The translations under genes were made by a program, and so were the position numbers. The notes beneath the pieces were generated by a model that was given only the letters and a program-made list of their open reading frames with translations, had not been told where the DNA came from and made no database searches. Shown piece by piece: positions 16,503 to 23,419 of a DNA stretch of 26,459 nucleotides. Position 1 is the first letter of the stretch, and the number at the start of each line of letters is the position of its first letter. Location of the stretch: positions 1 through 26,459 of the forward strand of contig JAEZJZ010000063.1 of NCBI GenBank assembly GCA_023436245.1, read 5' to 3'. The DNA comes from Bacillota bacterium (lineage in GTDB: Bacteria > Bacillota > UBA994 > UBA5500).

Positions 16503-17231
16503 GTGGGATGCAGAAAATGTCCTCCGGGCCCACCGGGACCTGAGGGACCGCGTGGTCCCAGGGGATTCCTTGGACCAGAAGGACCGGTGGGACCCCCAGG
16601 ACCTCCGGGACCTCCGGGACCCCCAGGACCTCCGGGACCTCCGGGAGGTTTGGACGAGATGGAACTAGTCTTCACAGTCATGGATATGTTCCAGAATACT
16701 CAGTTCACTCCCAACAACGAATTCAAGAAAGGTCTGTACGTCAACGCGACTACACCGCCCGGCCCAGCTGCCGAAGGGGCGCGCATTCCGGTCTGGGAAA
16801 TGCGGCAGGGTTCTTCCCTGGACACAGTGAGCATTGAGTTCAAGATGCCCAACTCCTATGTGCCACTGACGCCAATCACGGTGGAAGTGCATGTCTTGCT
16901 GCAGCGGACACCAAATGATCCTCCGGTCAGCGGTAACATCCAGCTGCGGCTAAGGGCCGACTGGCATGGCAACGGCGAGCAGTGGGGCGCCGGCACGGCT
17001 AACACAGACTATGAACAGGTTGTTCTCTCCGCTGTTACTGCTGTCACTGAACCGACCGGCTCCGCCAGCTTCTTGAGCGCGCGTCACTACCGACTGACAT
17101 TCACCCTGCCGGGAACATTCGCCAACCCAGGCGATTGGGCACTCCTCTCCTTCGATCGCTTGGACCTGGGCGATGCCGACTATCAGGATTCGATCTACCT
17201 GGGTGCTGCTTCCCTACGCTATTCTGTCTAG
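16503..17231 (+). CDS. Collagen-like repeat protein, probable spore surface protein
   Basis: A 242-residue protein. After MGCRKCPP come 13 uninterrupted G-x-y triplets (codons at 16527-16643), the last six all GPP, then a 190-residue beta-rich, mostly polar C-terminal domain (ELVFTVMDMF to GAASLRYSV) that I do not recognise. The build, a short N-terminus, a collagen-like stalk and a globular head, is that of BclA-like exosporium filament proteins, though the stalk is very short. Two Cys near the N-terminus could anchor or cross-link it. GTG at 16503 has GGGAGGTGATT upstream. The triplet region is a tandem 9-base DNA repeat (GGACCTCCG and variants), prone to length change. No signal peptide, as expected for mother-cell deposition. 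Confidence 0.85.
   Translation: MGCRKCPPGPPGPEGPRGPRGFLGPEGPVGPPGPPGPPGPPGPPGPPGGLDEMELVFTVMDMFQNTQFTPNNEFKKGLYVNATTPPGPAAEGARIPVWEMRQGSSLDTVSIEFKMPNSYVPLTPITVEVHVLLQRTPNDPPVSGNIQLRLRADWHGNGEQWGAGTANTDYEQVVLSAVTAVTEPTGSASFLSARHYRLTFTLPGTFANPGDWALLSFDRLDLGDADYQDSIYLGAASLRYSV
16527..16643 (+). repeat. GXY-encoding tandem 9-base repeat
   Basis: Thirteen Gly-x-y triplets encoded by near-identical 9-mers such as GGACCTCCG, GGACCCCCA. Because GGNCCN reads as similar codons on both strands, the antisense strand also encodes a proline/glycine repeat. Slippage in this array would change stalk length. Confidence 0.9.
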
Positions 17232-17239
17232 TCAGAACG

Positions 17240-17302
17240 ACGGCGTCCAGCCGGACGCCGTTCACATACCTGCAACGGGGCGGCGTGACAGCCGCCCCGT
17301 TG
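17240..17302 (+). terminator. Two tandem hairpins after the collagen-like gene
   Basis: First: ACGGCGTCC (17240-17248) with GGACGCCGT (17253-17261). Second: CAACGGGGCGGC (17273-17284) with GCCGCCCCGTTG (17291-17302), a perfect 12-bp stem. No T run, so termination is probable from position but not proven. Confidence 0.6.
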
Positions 17303-17344
17303 CGCTGTGAGAGATGAAAACCACGTCCAAAGCGGCATCCCAAC

Positions 17345-17353
17345 TGGTATAAT
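17345..17353 (+). promoter_or_regulatory. Extended -10 promoter of the SPFH/zinc-ribbon operon
   Basis: TGGTATAAT is a perfect -10 (17348-17353) with the TGn extension, 36 bases before the ATG. The -35 region (GTCCAA at 17325) is weak, which is usual for extended -10 promoters. Housekeeping sigma A recognition is likely. Confidence 0.65.
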
Positions 17354-17389
17354 GTTCACAAAGAGCCGACTAGCAAGAGGAGGATGGAA

Positions 17390-18472
17390 ATGGGTTTGTT
17401 TAGCTTCATCACCAACCAGTTCATCGAGGTGATCGAGTGGACTGACGACACGAGCGATACCATTGTCTACCGCTTCCCGGTGGCAAACAAAGAGATCAAG
17501 ATGGGCGCCCAGTTGACCGTGAGGGAATCACAGGCAGCCATCTTCGTGAATGAAGGCCAGATTGCCGACGTCTTTTCTCCAGGGCGCTATCAGCTGGCCA
17601 CAGCGAACATGCCGATCATGACCAAACTCAAGTCGTGGAAATACGGCTTCAACTCACCCTTCAAAGCAGAAGTGTACTTCATCAATACGAAGCAGTTCAC
17701 CCAGCAGAAATGGGGTACGGCTAACCCGATCATGATGCGTGACCGCGAGTTCGGCATGCTCCGCCTGCGCGCCTTCGGCGTGTTTGCCTTCCGCGTGTCT
17801 GAACCTGTGACACTGCTCAAGGAGCTGTTCGGCACCAGCGGCAGTTTCTCCACCGATGAGATCACGGGGCAACTGCGCAGCATCGCCGTCTCTGGCCTGA
17901 GCGACATGCTGGCCGAGGCTGGCATCCCCGCCCTGGACCTGGCCATGCACTATGACGAACTGGGCCTGCAGGCAGCGGAGAGGCTGAAGTCCCGTTTCGC
18001 CGCATACGGATTGGAGATCACTTCTTTCACAGTGGAGAACATCTCCCTTCCCAAGGAAGTGGAAGAGACACTGGACAAGCGGACATCAATGGGTATCGTC
18101 GGAGACCTCGGGCAATATGCCCAGTACCAGGCAGCAGAGGCCATCCGGGAGGCCGCCAAGAATGAGGGCGGCGGAGCGGCCGGCGCTGGAGTGGGCCTGG
18201 GCGCAGGGGCAGCCCTCGGCAAGATGCTGACTGAAGCGATCAGGGCAGAACCAGCGCCGGCAGCCCCGGCTGTGCCCCCCAAACCCAGGGCAACTGAAAC
18301 CGACCCAGGGACCCGTTTCTGCCCTGAATGCGGTACTGCTGTATCTGCTTCGTCCAAGTTTTGCAGCGCCTGCGGTACCGGACTGGCTACCGTCAAGAAA
18401 TGCAGTGCCTGCGGATTTGAGGCCAGCTTAGGCGCGAAGTTCTGCCCCGAGTGCGGGCAGAAGCTCGAGTAA
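17390..18472 (+). CDS. SPFH domain protein with C-terminal zinc ribbons (YdjI-like)
   Basis: A 360-residue protein of the YdjI type. It begins MGLFSFITNQFIEVIEW, the family's opening, and an SPFH/band-7 domain covers about 30-245 (GAQLTVRESQAAIFVNEGQIADVFSPGRYQL, later LDLAMHYDELGLQAAERLKSRFAAYGLEITSFTVENISLP). A Gly/Ala-rich linker (about 260-285) and a Pro-rich segment lead to two zinc ribbons at 311-358, each C-x2-C-x10-C-x2-C (CPEC/CSAC and CSAC/CPEC). ATG at 17390 sits 6 bases after AGAGGAGG; the ATG at 17384 is too close. In B. subtilis the relative YdjI acts in the PspA-linked YdjGHI membrane complex; a similar membrane-scaffold role is inferred. It forms an operon with the next gene (15-base gap). 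Confidence 0.9.
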   Translation: MGLFSFITNQFIEVIEWTDDTSDTIVYRFPVANKEIKMGAQLTVRESQAAIFVNEGQIADVFSPGRYQLATANMPIMTKLKSWKYGFNSPFKAEVYFINTKQFTQQKWGTANPIMMRDREFGMLRLRAFGVFAFRVSEPVTLLKELFGTSGSFSTDEITGQLRSIAVSGLSDMLAEAGIPALDLAMHYDELGLQAAERLKSRFAAYGLEITSFTVENISLPKEVEETLDKRTSMGIVGDLGQYAQYQAAEAIREAAKNEGGGAAGAGVGLGAGAALGKMLTEAIRAEPAPAAPAVPPKPRATETDPGTRFCPECGTAVSASSKFCSACGTGLATVKKCSACGFEASLGAKFCPECGQKLE

Positions 18473-18487
18473 GGCAGGGTCGTCGAC

Positions 18488-19630
18488 ATGGATACAGAAC
18501 TACTGACCAACGTGGCAGAGATGGAGAATCAGGACAGCGAGCAGCCGGAGGTGAAAGCGACTGACCGCTTCCCTTGCCCGCAGTGTGCAGCTGACATGGC
18601 CTTTGACCCGATCACGCAGGCGCTGACATGTTCCTACTGCGGTCACCAGGTGACCATCGACTGTGAAGCCGGTGAAGCCAAAGAATATGATTTGGCTGAA
18701 GGGGAGCGCCTCTGCTCCACCGATTGGGGTCGAGTCACCAATGTCATCCAGTGCGAGAGCTGTGGTGCCCGCACCGTGCTTGAACAGAGCGGCACGGCGG
18801 ACTCTTGCTCCTTTTGCGGGTCGTCGCATGTGGTCAAGGTGGATGAGTTGCCTGGAATCAAGCCAGAATCGTTGATTCCGTTTCAAGTCTCCGCTGACGG
18901 CGCCAAGCAGTCCTTCGCGAAGTGGATCGGCGGGCGCTTCTTCGCACCGGGAGATCTGAAATCTGCGCACCAGGCCAAGCAACTGCGGGGGATGTACATT
19001 CCGTTCTGGACCTACGATACGGACACCTATTCCGCCTACCACGCGGAAAAAGGGACGCACTACTGGGTGACTGTGCCCGTGACCGTCACCCGCAATGGCA
19101 AGACAACCGTGGAGCATCGCCAGGAGATGCGCACGCGTTGGCGTCCAGTCAGCGGTACCTTTGCGCACTTCTACGACGACGAGTTGATCCATGCATCCGA
19201 ACGCTTGGATAGCATCCTGGCGGGTAGCTTCGGACAGTATGACCTGAGCAAGCTGGTGGAGTACAAGCCAGAATACCTGTCTGGCTTTGCGGCTGAGCGC
19301 TATAGCATCGACCTGAAACAAGGTTGGGAGAGGGCCAAACAGGCAATCAAACAGAAGATTTCAGGTGGAATCGTGCGCCAGATCAACGGTGACGCCGTAC
19401 GTTCCCTGCAGTTCACCAGTTCATTCGAGCGTGTCACCTTCAAACACCTCCTGCTCCCCCTTTGGATCTCCTCCTACACCTACAAGGGCAAACTCTATCG
19501 CTTTCTGGTGAACGGGCAGACGGGAGAGGTGCACGGAGAAGCGCCGGTCAGTGCCCTGAAAGTGACCATCTGCGTTGCCCTAGGGCTGGCAGCCGCTGCG
19601 CTCATCTTCTACCTGCTGAACAACCAATAA
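18488..19630 (+). CDS. Zinc-ribbon membrane protein (YdjG-like)
   Basis: A 380-residue protein with two N-terminal zinc ribbons of TFIIB type: C30-x2-C33-x14-C48-x2-C51 and C89-x2-C92-x14-C107-x2-C110. A long soluble middle follows (IPFQVSADGAKQSFAKWIGGRFFAPGDLK, RGMYIPFWTYDTDTYSAYHAEKG, LLLPLWISSYTYKGKLYRFLVNGQTGEVHGEAP). One transmembrane helix at about 356-376 ends it, leaving a short tail NNQ. Databases often label such proteins as primosomal or replication-factor-like; nothing here supports a DNA-replication role. The order, two zinc ribbons then a C-terminal helix, matches B. subtilis YdjG, and the partner YdjI-like gene is directly upstream. ATG at 18488 has a modest GGCAGGG site; ATG 18521 is less likely. 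Confidence 0.87.
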   Translation: MDTELLTNVAEMENQDSEQPEVKATDRFPCPQCAADMAFDPITQALTCSYCGHQVTIDCEAGEAKEYDLAEGERLCSTDWGRVTNVIQCESCGARTVLEQSGTADSCSFCGSSHVVKVDELPGIKPESLIPFQVSADGAKQSFAKWIGGRFFAPGDLKSAHQAKQLRGMYIPFWTYDTDTYSAYHAEKGTHYWVTVPVTVTRNGKTTVEHRQEMRTRWRPVSGTFAHFYDDELIHASERLDSILAGSFGQYDLSKLVEYKPEYLSGFAAERYSIDLKQGWERAKQAIKQKISGGIVRQINGDAVRSLQFTSSFERVTFKHLLLPLWISSYTYKGKLYRFLVNGQTGEVHGEAPVSALKVTICVALGLAAAALIFYLLNNQ

Positions 19631-19655
19631 CGGACCGTTGCTGAAGAGAACGCGA

Positions 19656-19687
19656 AACCGGAGGGGCAAACGCCTCTCCGGTTCTTT
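19656..19687 (+). terminator. Terminator of the SPFH/zinc-ribbon operon
   Basis: AACCGGAGGGGC (19656-19667) pairs with GCCTCTCCGGTT (19672-19683), one G-T wobble, loop AAAC, followed by CTTTC. It lies 25 bases after the stop. Confidence 0.8.
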
Positions 19688-19838
19688 CATCATCAATATC
19701 CACCACGACAACCTTGGCGCCCAACCAACCGAGCGCGTAGGCGAGGTCACGTCCGATCCCCTGGCCAGCCCCTGTAACCACAGCTACTAAACCAGCGAGC
19801 TCACCCGGGCGCAGGCCCAAATCTGCGGGCTGCTGCAT
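19680..19838 (-). pseudogene. 5' remnant of a short-chain dehydrogenase/reductase (SDR) gene
   Basis: On the minus strand an ATG at 19838, with AGAGGTG 7-8 bases upstream, opens a frame reading MQQPADLGLRPGELAGLVAV, then VTGAGQGIG, the TGxxxGxG nucleotide-binding motif of classical SDRs. Then come LAYALGWLGAKVVVVDID, the second strand ending in the Asp that selects NAD over NADP. After about 52 residues the resemblance ends, and the frame runs into the terminator of the neighbouring operon and stops at 19602. The catalytic Ser-Tyr-Lys part is absent. The intact ribosome site suggests recent truncation, probably by a deletion that joined it to the operon end. The exact break point is uncertain. 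Confidence 0.8.
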
Positions 19839-20026
19839 CAATGCACCTCTTCTCTTAACGTCTCGTGCACGATTTCGCCGCAGGCTGGAAACATACCTGC
19901 CTGCGGGTAAGAAGTGGACCACGCCGTGAGTCGGGCCGGCCGCAAGAGTGGCGAGTAGCAGGAGTTGGCGAGTCAATGCCGAATGCAGGTTAAGGTAATA
20001 CTAGGCAGAATGTGAGGTGGATGGCA

Positions 20027-20896
20027 ATGCGCTCGGAACAAGAGATGATGGACTTGATCTTGGGGGTTGCGATGCGGGATGAGCGCGTCCGGGCAGTGAC
20101 GATGAACGGGTCCCGCACCAATCCCAACGTGCCGTGGGACTGTTTCCAGGACTACGACGTGGTCTATCTGGTAAGCGAAATGGAATCCTTCCTGCAGGAC
20201 CACAGCTGGATTGACATCTTCGGCGAGCGGATGATCCTACAGATGCCGGAGCTGATGACTATCCTGCCGCCGGTCGGAAAGGGACACTTCACCTACTTGA
20301 TGCAGTTCATGGACGGCAACCGCATCGACTTGACGCTTCTTCCACTGCACCTGCTGCATGACTATCTTCAGGAAGACAGGCTGATCGTCAAGTTGCTGGA
20401 CAAAGACGACTGCCTGCCGGAGCTGGAGCCCTCCACAGATGTGCAGTTCTGGGTGAAGCCGCCCACGGCACAGTTGTTTGAGAACTGCTGCAATGAGTTC
20501 TGGTGGGTAGCTCCCTATGTGGCCAAAGGACTCTGGCGCCGGGAGCTGATCTACGCCAAGCGGACCATGGGCTTGGTGCGCGACATGCTGCTCAAGATGT
20601 TGGAGTGGCAGGCCGGAATCAACACCGGATTCTCACTCAGCGTAGGTAAGGGCTACAAGTATCTGGACAAGTACATCGATGCAGCCAGTTGGAGCAGGTT
20701 GCTCGCCACCTACTCTGATGGCAGCTACGAGGCCAATTGGGAGGCGTTGTTCACCGCCTGCGACCTCTTCCGCCTGACTGCACAGGCAGTGGCAAACCAC
20801 TTTGGTTTCACTTACCCAATTGAGGACGATCGACGGGTGAGCGCGCACCTGCGGCATGTGTGCGAGTTGCCAGCGCATGCAACCGTGATGTACTAG
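20027..20896 (+). CDS. Aminoglycoside 6-adenylyltransferase-like, ANT(6)/AadE family
   Basis: A 289-residue nucleotidyltransferase. It begins MRSEQEMMDLIL and carries VRAVTMNGSRTNPNVPWDCF then QDYDVVYLV; GSR (28-30) and the Asp42-x-Asp44 pair are the metal and ATP ligands of this family, which adds AMP to streptomycin in its resistance members. Length matches AadE. ATG at 20027 was chosen since GAGGTGG lies 7-9 bases upstream and the family start is MRSE; GTG 20012 and ATG 20021 are too close to, or upstream of, that site. Chromosomal members of this family are common in Bacillota and need not confer resistance. No mobile element flanks it. Confidence 0.9.
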   Translation: MRSEQEMMDLILGVAMRDERVRAVTMNGSRTNPNVPWDCFQDYDVVYLVSEMESFLQDHSWIDIFGERMILQMPELMTILPPVGKGHFTYLMQFMDGNRIDLTLLPLHLLHDYLQEDRLIVKLLDKDDCLPELEPSTDVQFWVKPPTAQLFENCCNEFWWVAPYVAKGLWRRELIYAKRTMGLVRDMLLKMLEWQAGINTGFSLSVGKGYKYLDKYIDAASWSRLLATYSDGSYEANWEALFTACDLFRLTAQAVANHFGFTYPIEDDRRVSAHLRHVCELPAHATVMY

Positions 20897-21045
20897 CGTC
20901 AGGGACAAACGCTCTATGCCGCGTGGCAAAGAACCGATAGAATGCTTCTCTCCCCTTACCAGCGCTTAGGATTAGCCTTACCATGCTAGTGAGAGACTCG
21001 GGCAGCTACAGTCGGCTTTCCGGGAAAAGGTTGGGGGGAGAAACG

Positions 21046-21849
21046 ATGTTTGGTTGGAAGAAGGACTTGGCTGACCTGCCATTTCATGCGCTCACTCTAC
21101 TGGAAGAGGCACAGTTGTCCTGGCTGCCGCAGCACGGATGGAGGAGAGAACTGGCCATCACTCTGCGGGCACATCCAGAAATAGCCTGGTTCATCCGCCA
21201 CAAGTGTCCTGCAGTCGACCGATGGCTGACAGACCTACTCCTGGAGCACGCTAGCGAGCCAATGCCGACCGGAGTGGACTTGCGCCAGCTGGAACAAGCG
21301 GTGATTCTCGGCATGGAAGATTGGATCATCTATGTGACCGAACCGGAAGCCTATGACCGGCAAGAGTTCAATCGCTGGGATGACCAGGAACTGCTCGGAC
21401 TGACCGACTTCCAGGGCAAAGTGGTGCTGGATATCGGCGCCGGCACCGGCAGTCAGACCTTTCGCATGGCGCCGCTGGCCAAGACAGTCTATGCCGTGGA
21501 ACCGATAGGCAACCTGCGCCGCTTCATTCGTGAGCGGGCTGCATCGCTTGGCCACGATAATATCTACACGGTGGACGGCCTGCTCACTCAGATTCCCTTC
21601 CCGGCTGGTTTCGCAGATATTCTGGTCACGGGTCACGTCTTCGGCGACGACTTGTCGGCAGAGTTTGCTGAGATGCAGCGGGTAGTCAAGCCGGGCGGCA
21701 TGATCATTCTCTGCCCTGGCAACGGCGACCAAGACGATCCGACCCATCACTGGCTGGTTCAACAGGGGTTCAGTTGGGGGCGTTTTCTGGAGCCAGGAGA
21801 AGGGGTCGGTTCCGGCTGGAGACGCAAGTACTGGTCTTCCCGGCCGTGA
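21046..21849 (+). CDS. Class I SAM-dependent methyltransferase
   Basis: A 267-residue protein. The N-terminal 110 residues are helical with several Trp and do not suggest a known domain. The Rossmann methyltransferase domain follows: KVVLDIGAGTGSQTFRMA (motif I, about 126-142), VYAVEPIGNLRRFIRERA (acidic end of strand 2), YTVDGLLTQIPFPAGFADILVTGHVFGD (motifs II-III) and MQRVVKPGGMIILCPGN (motif IV region). The end GWRRKYWSSRP is short, so the methyl acceptor is unknown. The frame opens at 20983, but ATG at 21046 has GGGGGGAG about 6 bases upstream. It is 149 bases after the ANT(6)-like gene; co-transcription is possible. Confidence 0.87.
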   Translation: MFGWKKDLADLPFHALTLLEEAQLSWLPQHGWRRELAITLRAHPEIAWFIRHKCPAVDRWLTDLLLEHASEPMPTGVDLRQLEQAVILGMEDWIIYVTEPEAYDRQEFNRWDDQELLGLTDFQGKVVLDIGAGTGSQTFRMAPLAKTVYAVEPIGNLRRFIRERAASLGHDNIYTVDGLLTQIPFPAGFADILVTGHVFGDDLSAEFAEMQRVVKPGGMIILCPGNGDQDDPTHHWLVQQGFSWGRFLEPGEGVGSGWRRKYWSSRP

Positions 21850-21880
21850 GCCGTCCGGCCCTGCTCGACAGAACCAATGG

Positions 21881-21912
21881 AGGACCCTCCTGACCTGAGT
21901 CTGGGGGGTCCT
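21881..21912 (+). terminator. Hairpin between methyltransferase and NUDIX genes
   Basis: AGGACCCTCC (21881-21890) pairs with GGGGGGTCCT (21903-21912), one T-G wobble, 12-base loop. Only two T follow, so it is a weak terminator at best. Confidence 0.5.
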
Positions 21913-21934
21913 TGCTGATGAAGGAGGTACGATC

Positions 21935-22423
21935 ATGGAAGCATTCGCGCTGCCTGGGGCAGGAGCAATTATCGAGCGAGTGGTCGAAGGACAACTGCAC
22001 ATTCTGATGCAAAGCCGGGACAAAGTTGGCGCCCCCAATGAACGCGGTCTGCTGGAGATCCCGGCAGGGAAAGTCCGCGCCTTTGAGAGCATCTTTGACT
22101 GCCTCAGGCGAGAAGTGAAAGAGGAGACTGGGCTCGAGGTGATCGAGATTCTGGGGGAGGGGCAGTCGCCCGCGGTGGAGCAGCACGGCTATCGCGCGCT
22201 GAGTTTCCAGCCCTTCTCTTGCACTCAGAACCTGGCCGGCAGCTATCCAATCATGGTTATGGTCTTCATCTGCCGGGTTCATGGTGATGCGCTCAGCGAG
22301 AGCGACGAAAGCAAGCAGATCCACTGGATGCCGCTGGCGGAACTGTCGGCGAAGCTGGAGCAGCACCCGGAAGCGTTTTACCCGATGCACCTCACGACTC
22401 TGCGCAAGTACGCGGCTATGTGA
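21935..22423 (+). CDS. NUDIX hydrolase, ADP-ribose pyrophosphatase-like
   Basis: A 162-residue NUDIX enzyme. The box is perfect: G45-x5-E51-x7-R59-E60-x2-E63-E64-x-G66. It is preceded by LLEIPAGKV, the E-x-PAGK signature of ADP-ribose and nucleotide-sugar pyrophosphatases. A strand IMVMVFICRV and the C-terminal helix fit the fold. ATG at 21935 has AAGGAGGT with ideal spacing of about 6. The stop codon lies inside the first bases of a repeat module (22418-22450), so the repeat appears to have inserted at, or grown from, the gene end. Confidence 0.92.
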   Translation: MEAFALPGAGAIIERVVEGQLHILMQSRDKVGAPNERGLLEIPAGKVRAFESIFDCLRREVKEETGLEVIEILGEGQSPAVEQHGYRALSFQPFSCTQNLAGSYPIMVMVFICRVHGDALSESDESKQIHWMPLAELSAKLEQHPEAFYPMHLTTLRKYAAM

Positions 22424-22488
22424 GACTGTTCAATTGTCCCTCTGTAGCGGCAGACCGGAGAACGGGTCGCATGCTTGCGACCCCTACG
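22418..22488 (+). repeat. Intergenic repeat: 33-nt leader module plus palindrome
   Basis: The 33-nt module at 22418-22450 starts ATGTGAGACTGTTCA and ends GTAGCGG. It matches the module at 26427-26459 in 25 of 33 positions with identical length. It is followed by the palindrome GGGTCGCA-TGCT-TGCGACCC (22464-22483) and CTACG; palindrome plus CTACG is the reverse complement form of the copy at 13128-13152. Confidence 0.75.
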
Positions 22489-22575
22489 GCATCCGCCCGG
22501 TCTACCTAACATGCTGTAGCATAGACGTTATACGATCCTACCGATAATCCGAGTCCGCTCCACGGGAGGTCTTGT

Positions 22576-23304
22576 CTATACTCCCGGTCGCGCGATCACC
22601 AATCCTTTGCCGTGTCCTCGGCTGACAGCAGCGATCTCAGCAGCAGTGCAACCAAGCAGCAGTTTGACCTCGCAACAATGCTGCTGCCAGCCAGCAATCA
22701 AGGCGACTGCCGTCACCCGATCGGGCGGCTGGCTTCCCAGCCAGACGTCGATGGCACTCCCATCCTGCGCTTTGGTCCCATCCAGGTAGCCGTAGTCAAG
22801 TTCATAGATGAAGTCAGGGAATCTGGGATGCGCCACCCCTTTGGGACGGTCAATCACGACCGCATGCATGAGAGCAAACTGATCGCACATTTCCCAGAAG
22901 TCCTGCGCCGGGCTAACCTCATTGGCCTGCCCAGACAACGGCTGCAGACCGCCGTCCCGGTGCACCAGCATGCCCCGCATGCTCTTCTCATTGTGCGTTT
23001 GCAATACCTGCAACTGCTCTACCTGATTACAGCCTAGGAGTATTTTGATCTCGGCATCCTTCTTCCAGGCATCCACGATCACACAGACAGCCGGGATACC
23101 GAGCGCAGGCGCAGAACCGCGCCAGACATCTACTCCGCCTCCGTCCTGGGAGGTCGTTCCTGCCAGATATCCATAATCCAACGGATAGATGAAACTCGGA
23201 TGGCGTGGGTGCGCCGTCCCTCGTGGGCGGTCGATCACCAGTTCATGTGCCGCAGAGATCAGTTCCAAAGCTGCCCAGAAATCCTGGGGTGTGTTGTCTG
23301 CCAT
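22576..23304 (-). CDS. Tandem-duplicated inorganic pyrophosphatase-like protein
   Basis: A 242-residue protein made of two copies of a family I pyrophosphatase-like domain, about residues 8-105 and 135-231. Both contain VIDRPxGxAHPRxP, FIYxLDYGYLxGT, then a D-G-x-x-x-D-V-W segment (D54/D59 and D181/D186), an AEIK or CEVK segment, and LLLGC. In active family I enzymes the loop is D-G-D-P-x-D; the middle Asp is Gly56 in copy 1 and Ser183 in copy 2, so catalysis may be altered or lost. A linker of about 30 residues joins the copies. ATG at 23304 has GGGAGGGG 6 bases upstream. Single-domain relatives of about 110 residues are known in Bacillota; the fused double form is unusual to me. Confidence 0.8.
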   Translation of the reverse strand: MADNTPQDFWAALELISAAHELVIDRPRGTAHPRHPSFIYPLDYGYLAGTTSQDGGGVDVWRGSAPALGIPAVCVIVDAWKKDAEIKILLGCNQVEQLQVLQTHNEKSMRGMLVHRDGGLQPLSGQANEVSPAQDFWEMCDQFALMHAVVIDRPKGVAHPRFPDFIYELDYGYLDGTKAQDGSAIDVWLGSQPPDRVTAVALIAGWQQHCCEVKLLLGCTAAEIAAVSRGHGKGLVIARPGV

Positions 23305-23390
23305 CTACTTCCCCTCCCTGTTCCCATGCTAAGATTATCCATTGCCTGGCCAGGGTTTGGCAAGCCCGGCGGAATCCAATAAGTAGAGAA

Positions 23391-23416
23391 GAAGCCGGGC
23401 ACTACCGCCCGGCTTC
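23391..23416 (-). terminator. Terminator of the SpoIVB-like protease gene
   Basis: GAAGCCGGGC (23391-23400), loop of 6, GCCCGGCTTC (23407-23416): a perfect 10-bp stem 3 bases after the minus-strand stop, followed on that strand by TTCTCT. Confidence 0.75.
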
Positions 23417-23419
23417 CCC

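Noticed and set aside
16376..16681. Antisense frame encoding a GPGGPG collagen-like repeat
   Set aside because: A by-product of GGNCCN codons being nearly self-complementary; it has no ribosome site and overlaps two better genes.
18500..19321. 273-codon antisense frame under the zinc-ribbon gene
   Set aside because: The sense frame has clear zinc ribbons and a membrane helix; the antisense product resembles nothing.
18488..19630. Primosomal protein / helicase annotation for the zinc-ribbon protein
   Set aside because: There are no helicase motifs; only the zinc ribbons explain that label.
20027..20896. Acquired streptomycin resistance gene on a mobile element
   Set aside because: Family match is good, but no insertion sequence, integron or plasmid feature flanks it, and chromosomal relatives are common in Bacillota.
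21235..22092. 285-codon antisense frame under methyltransferase and NUDIX genes
   Set aside because: Shadow of two genes with intact sense motifs.
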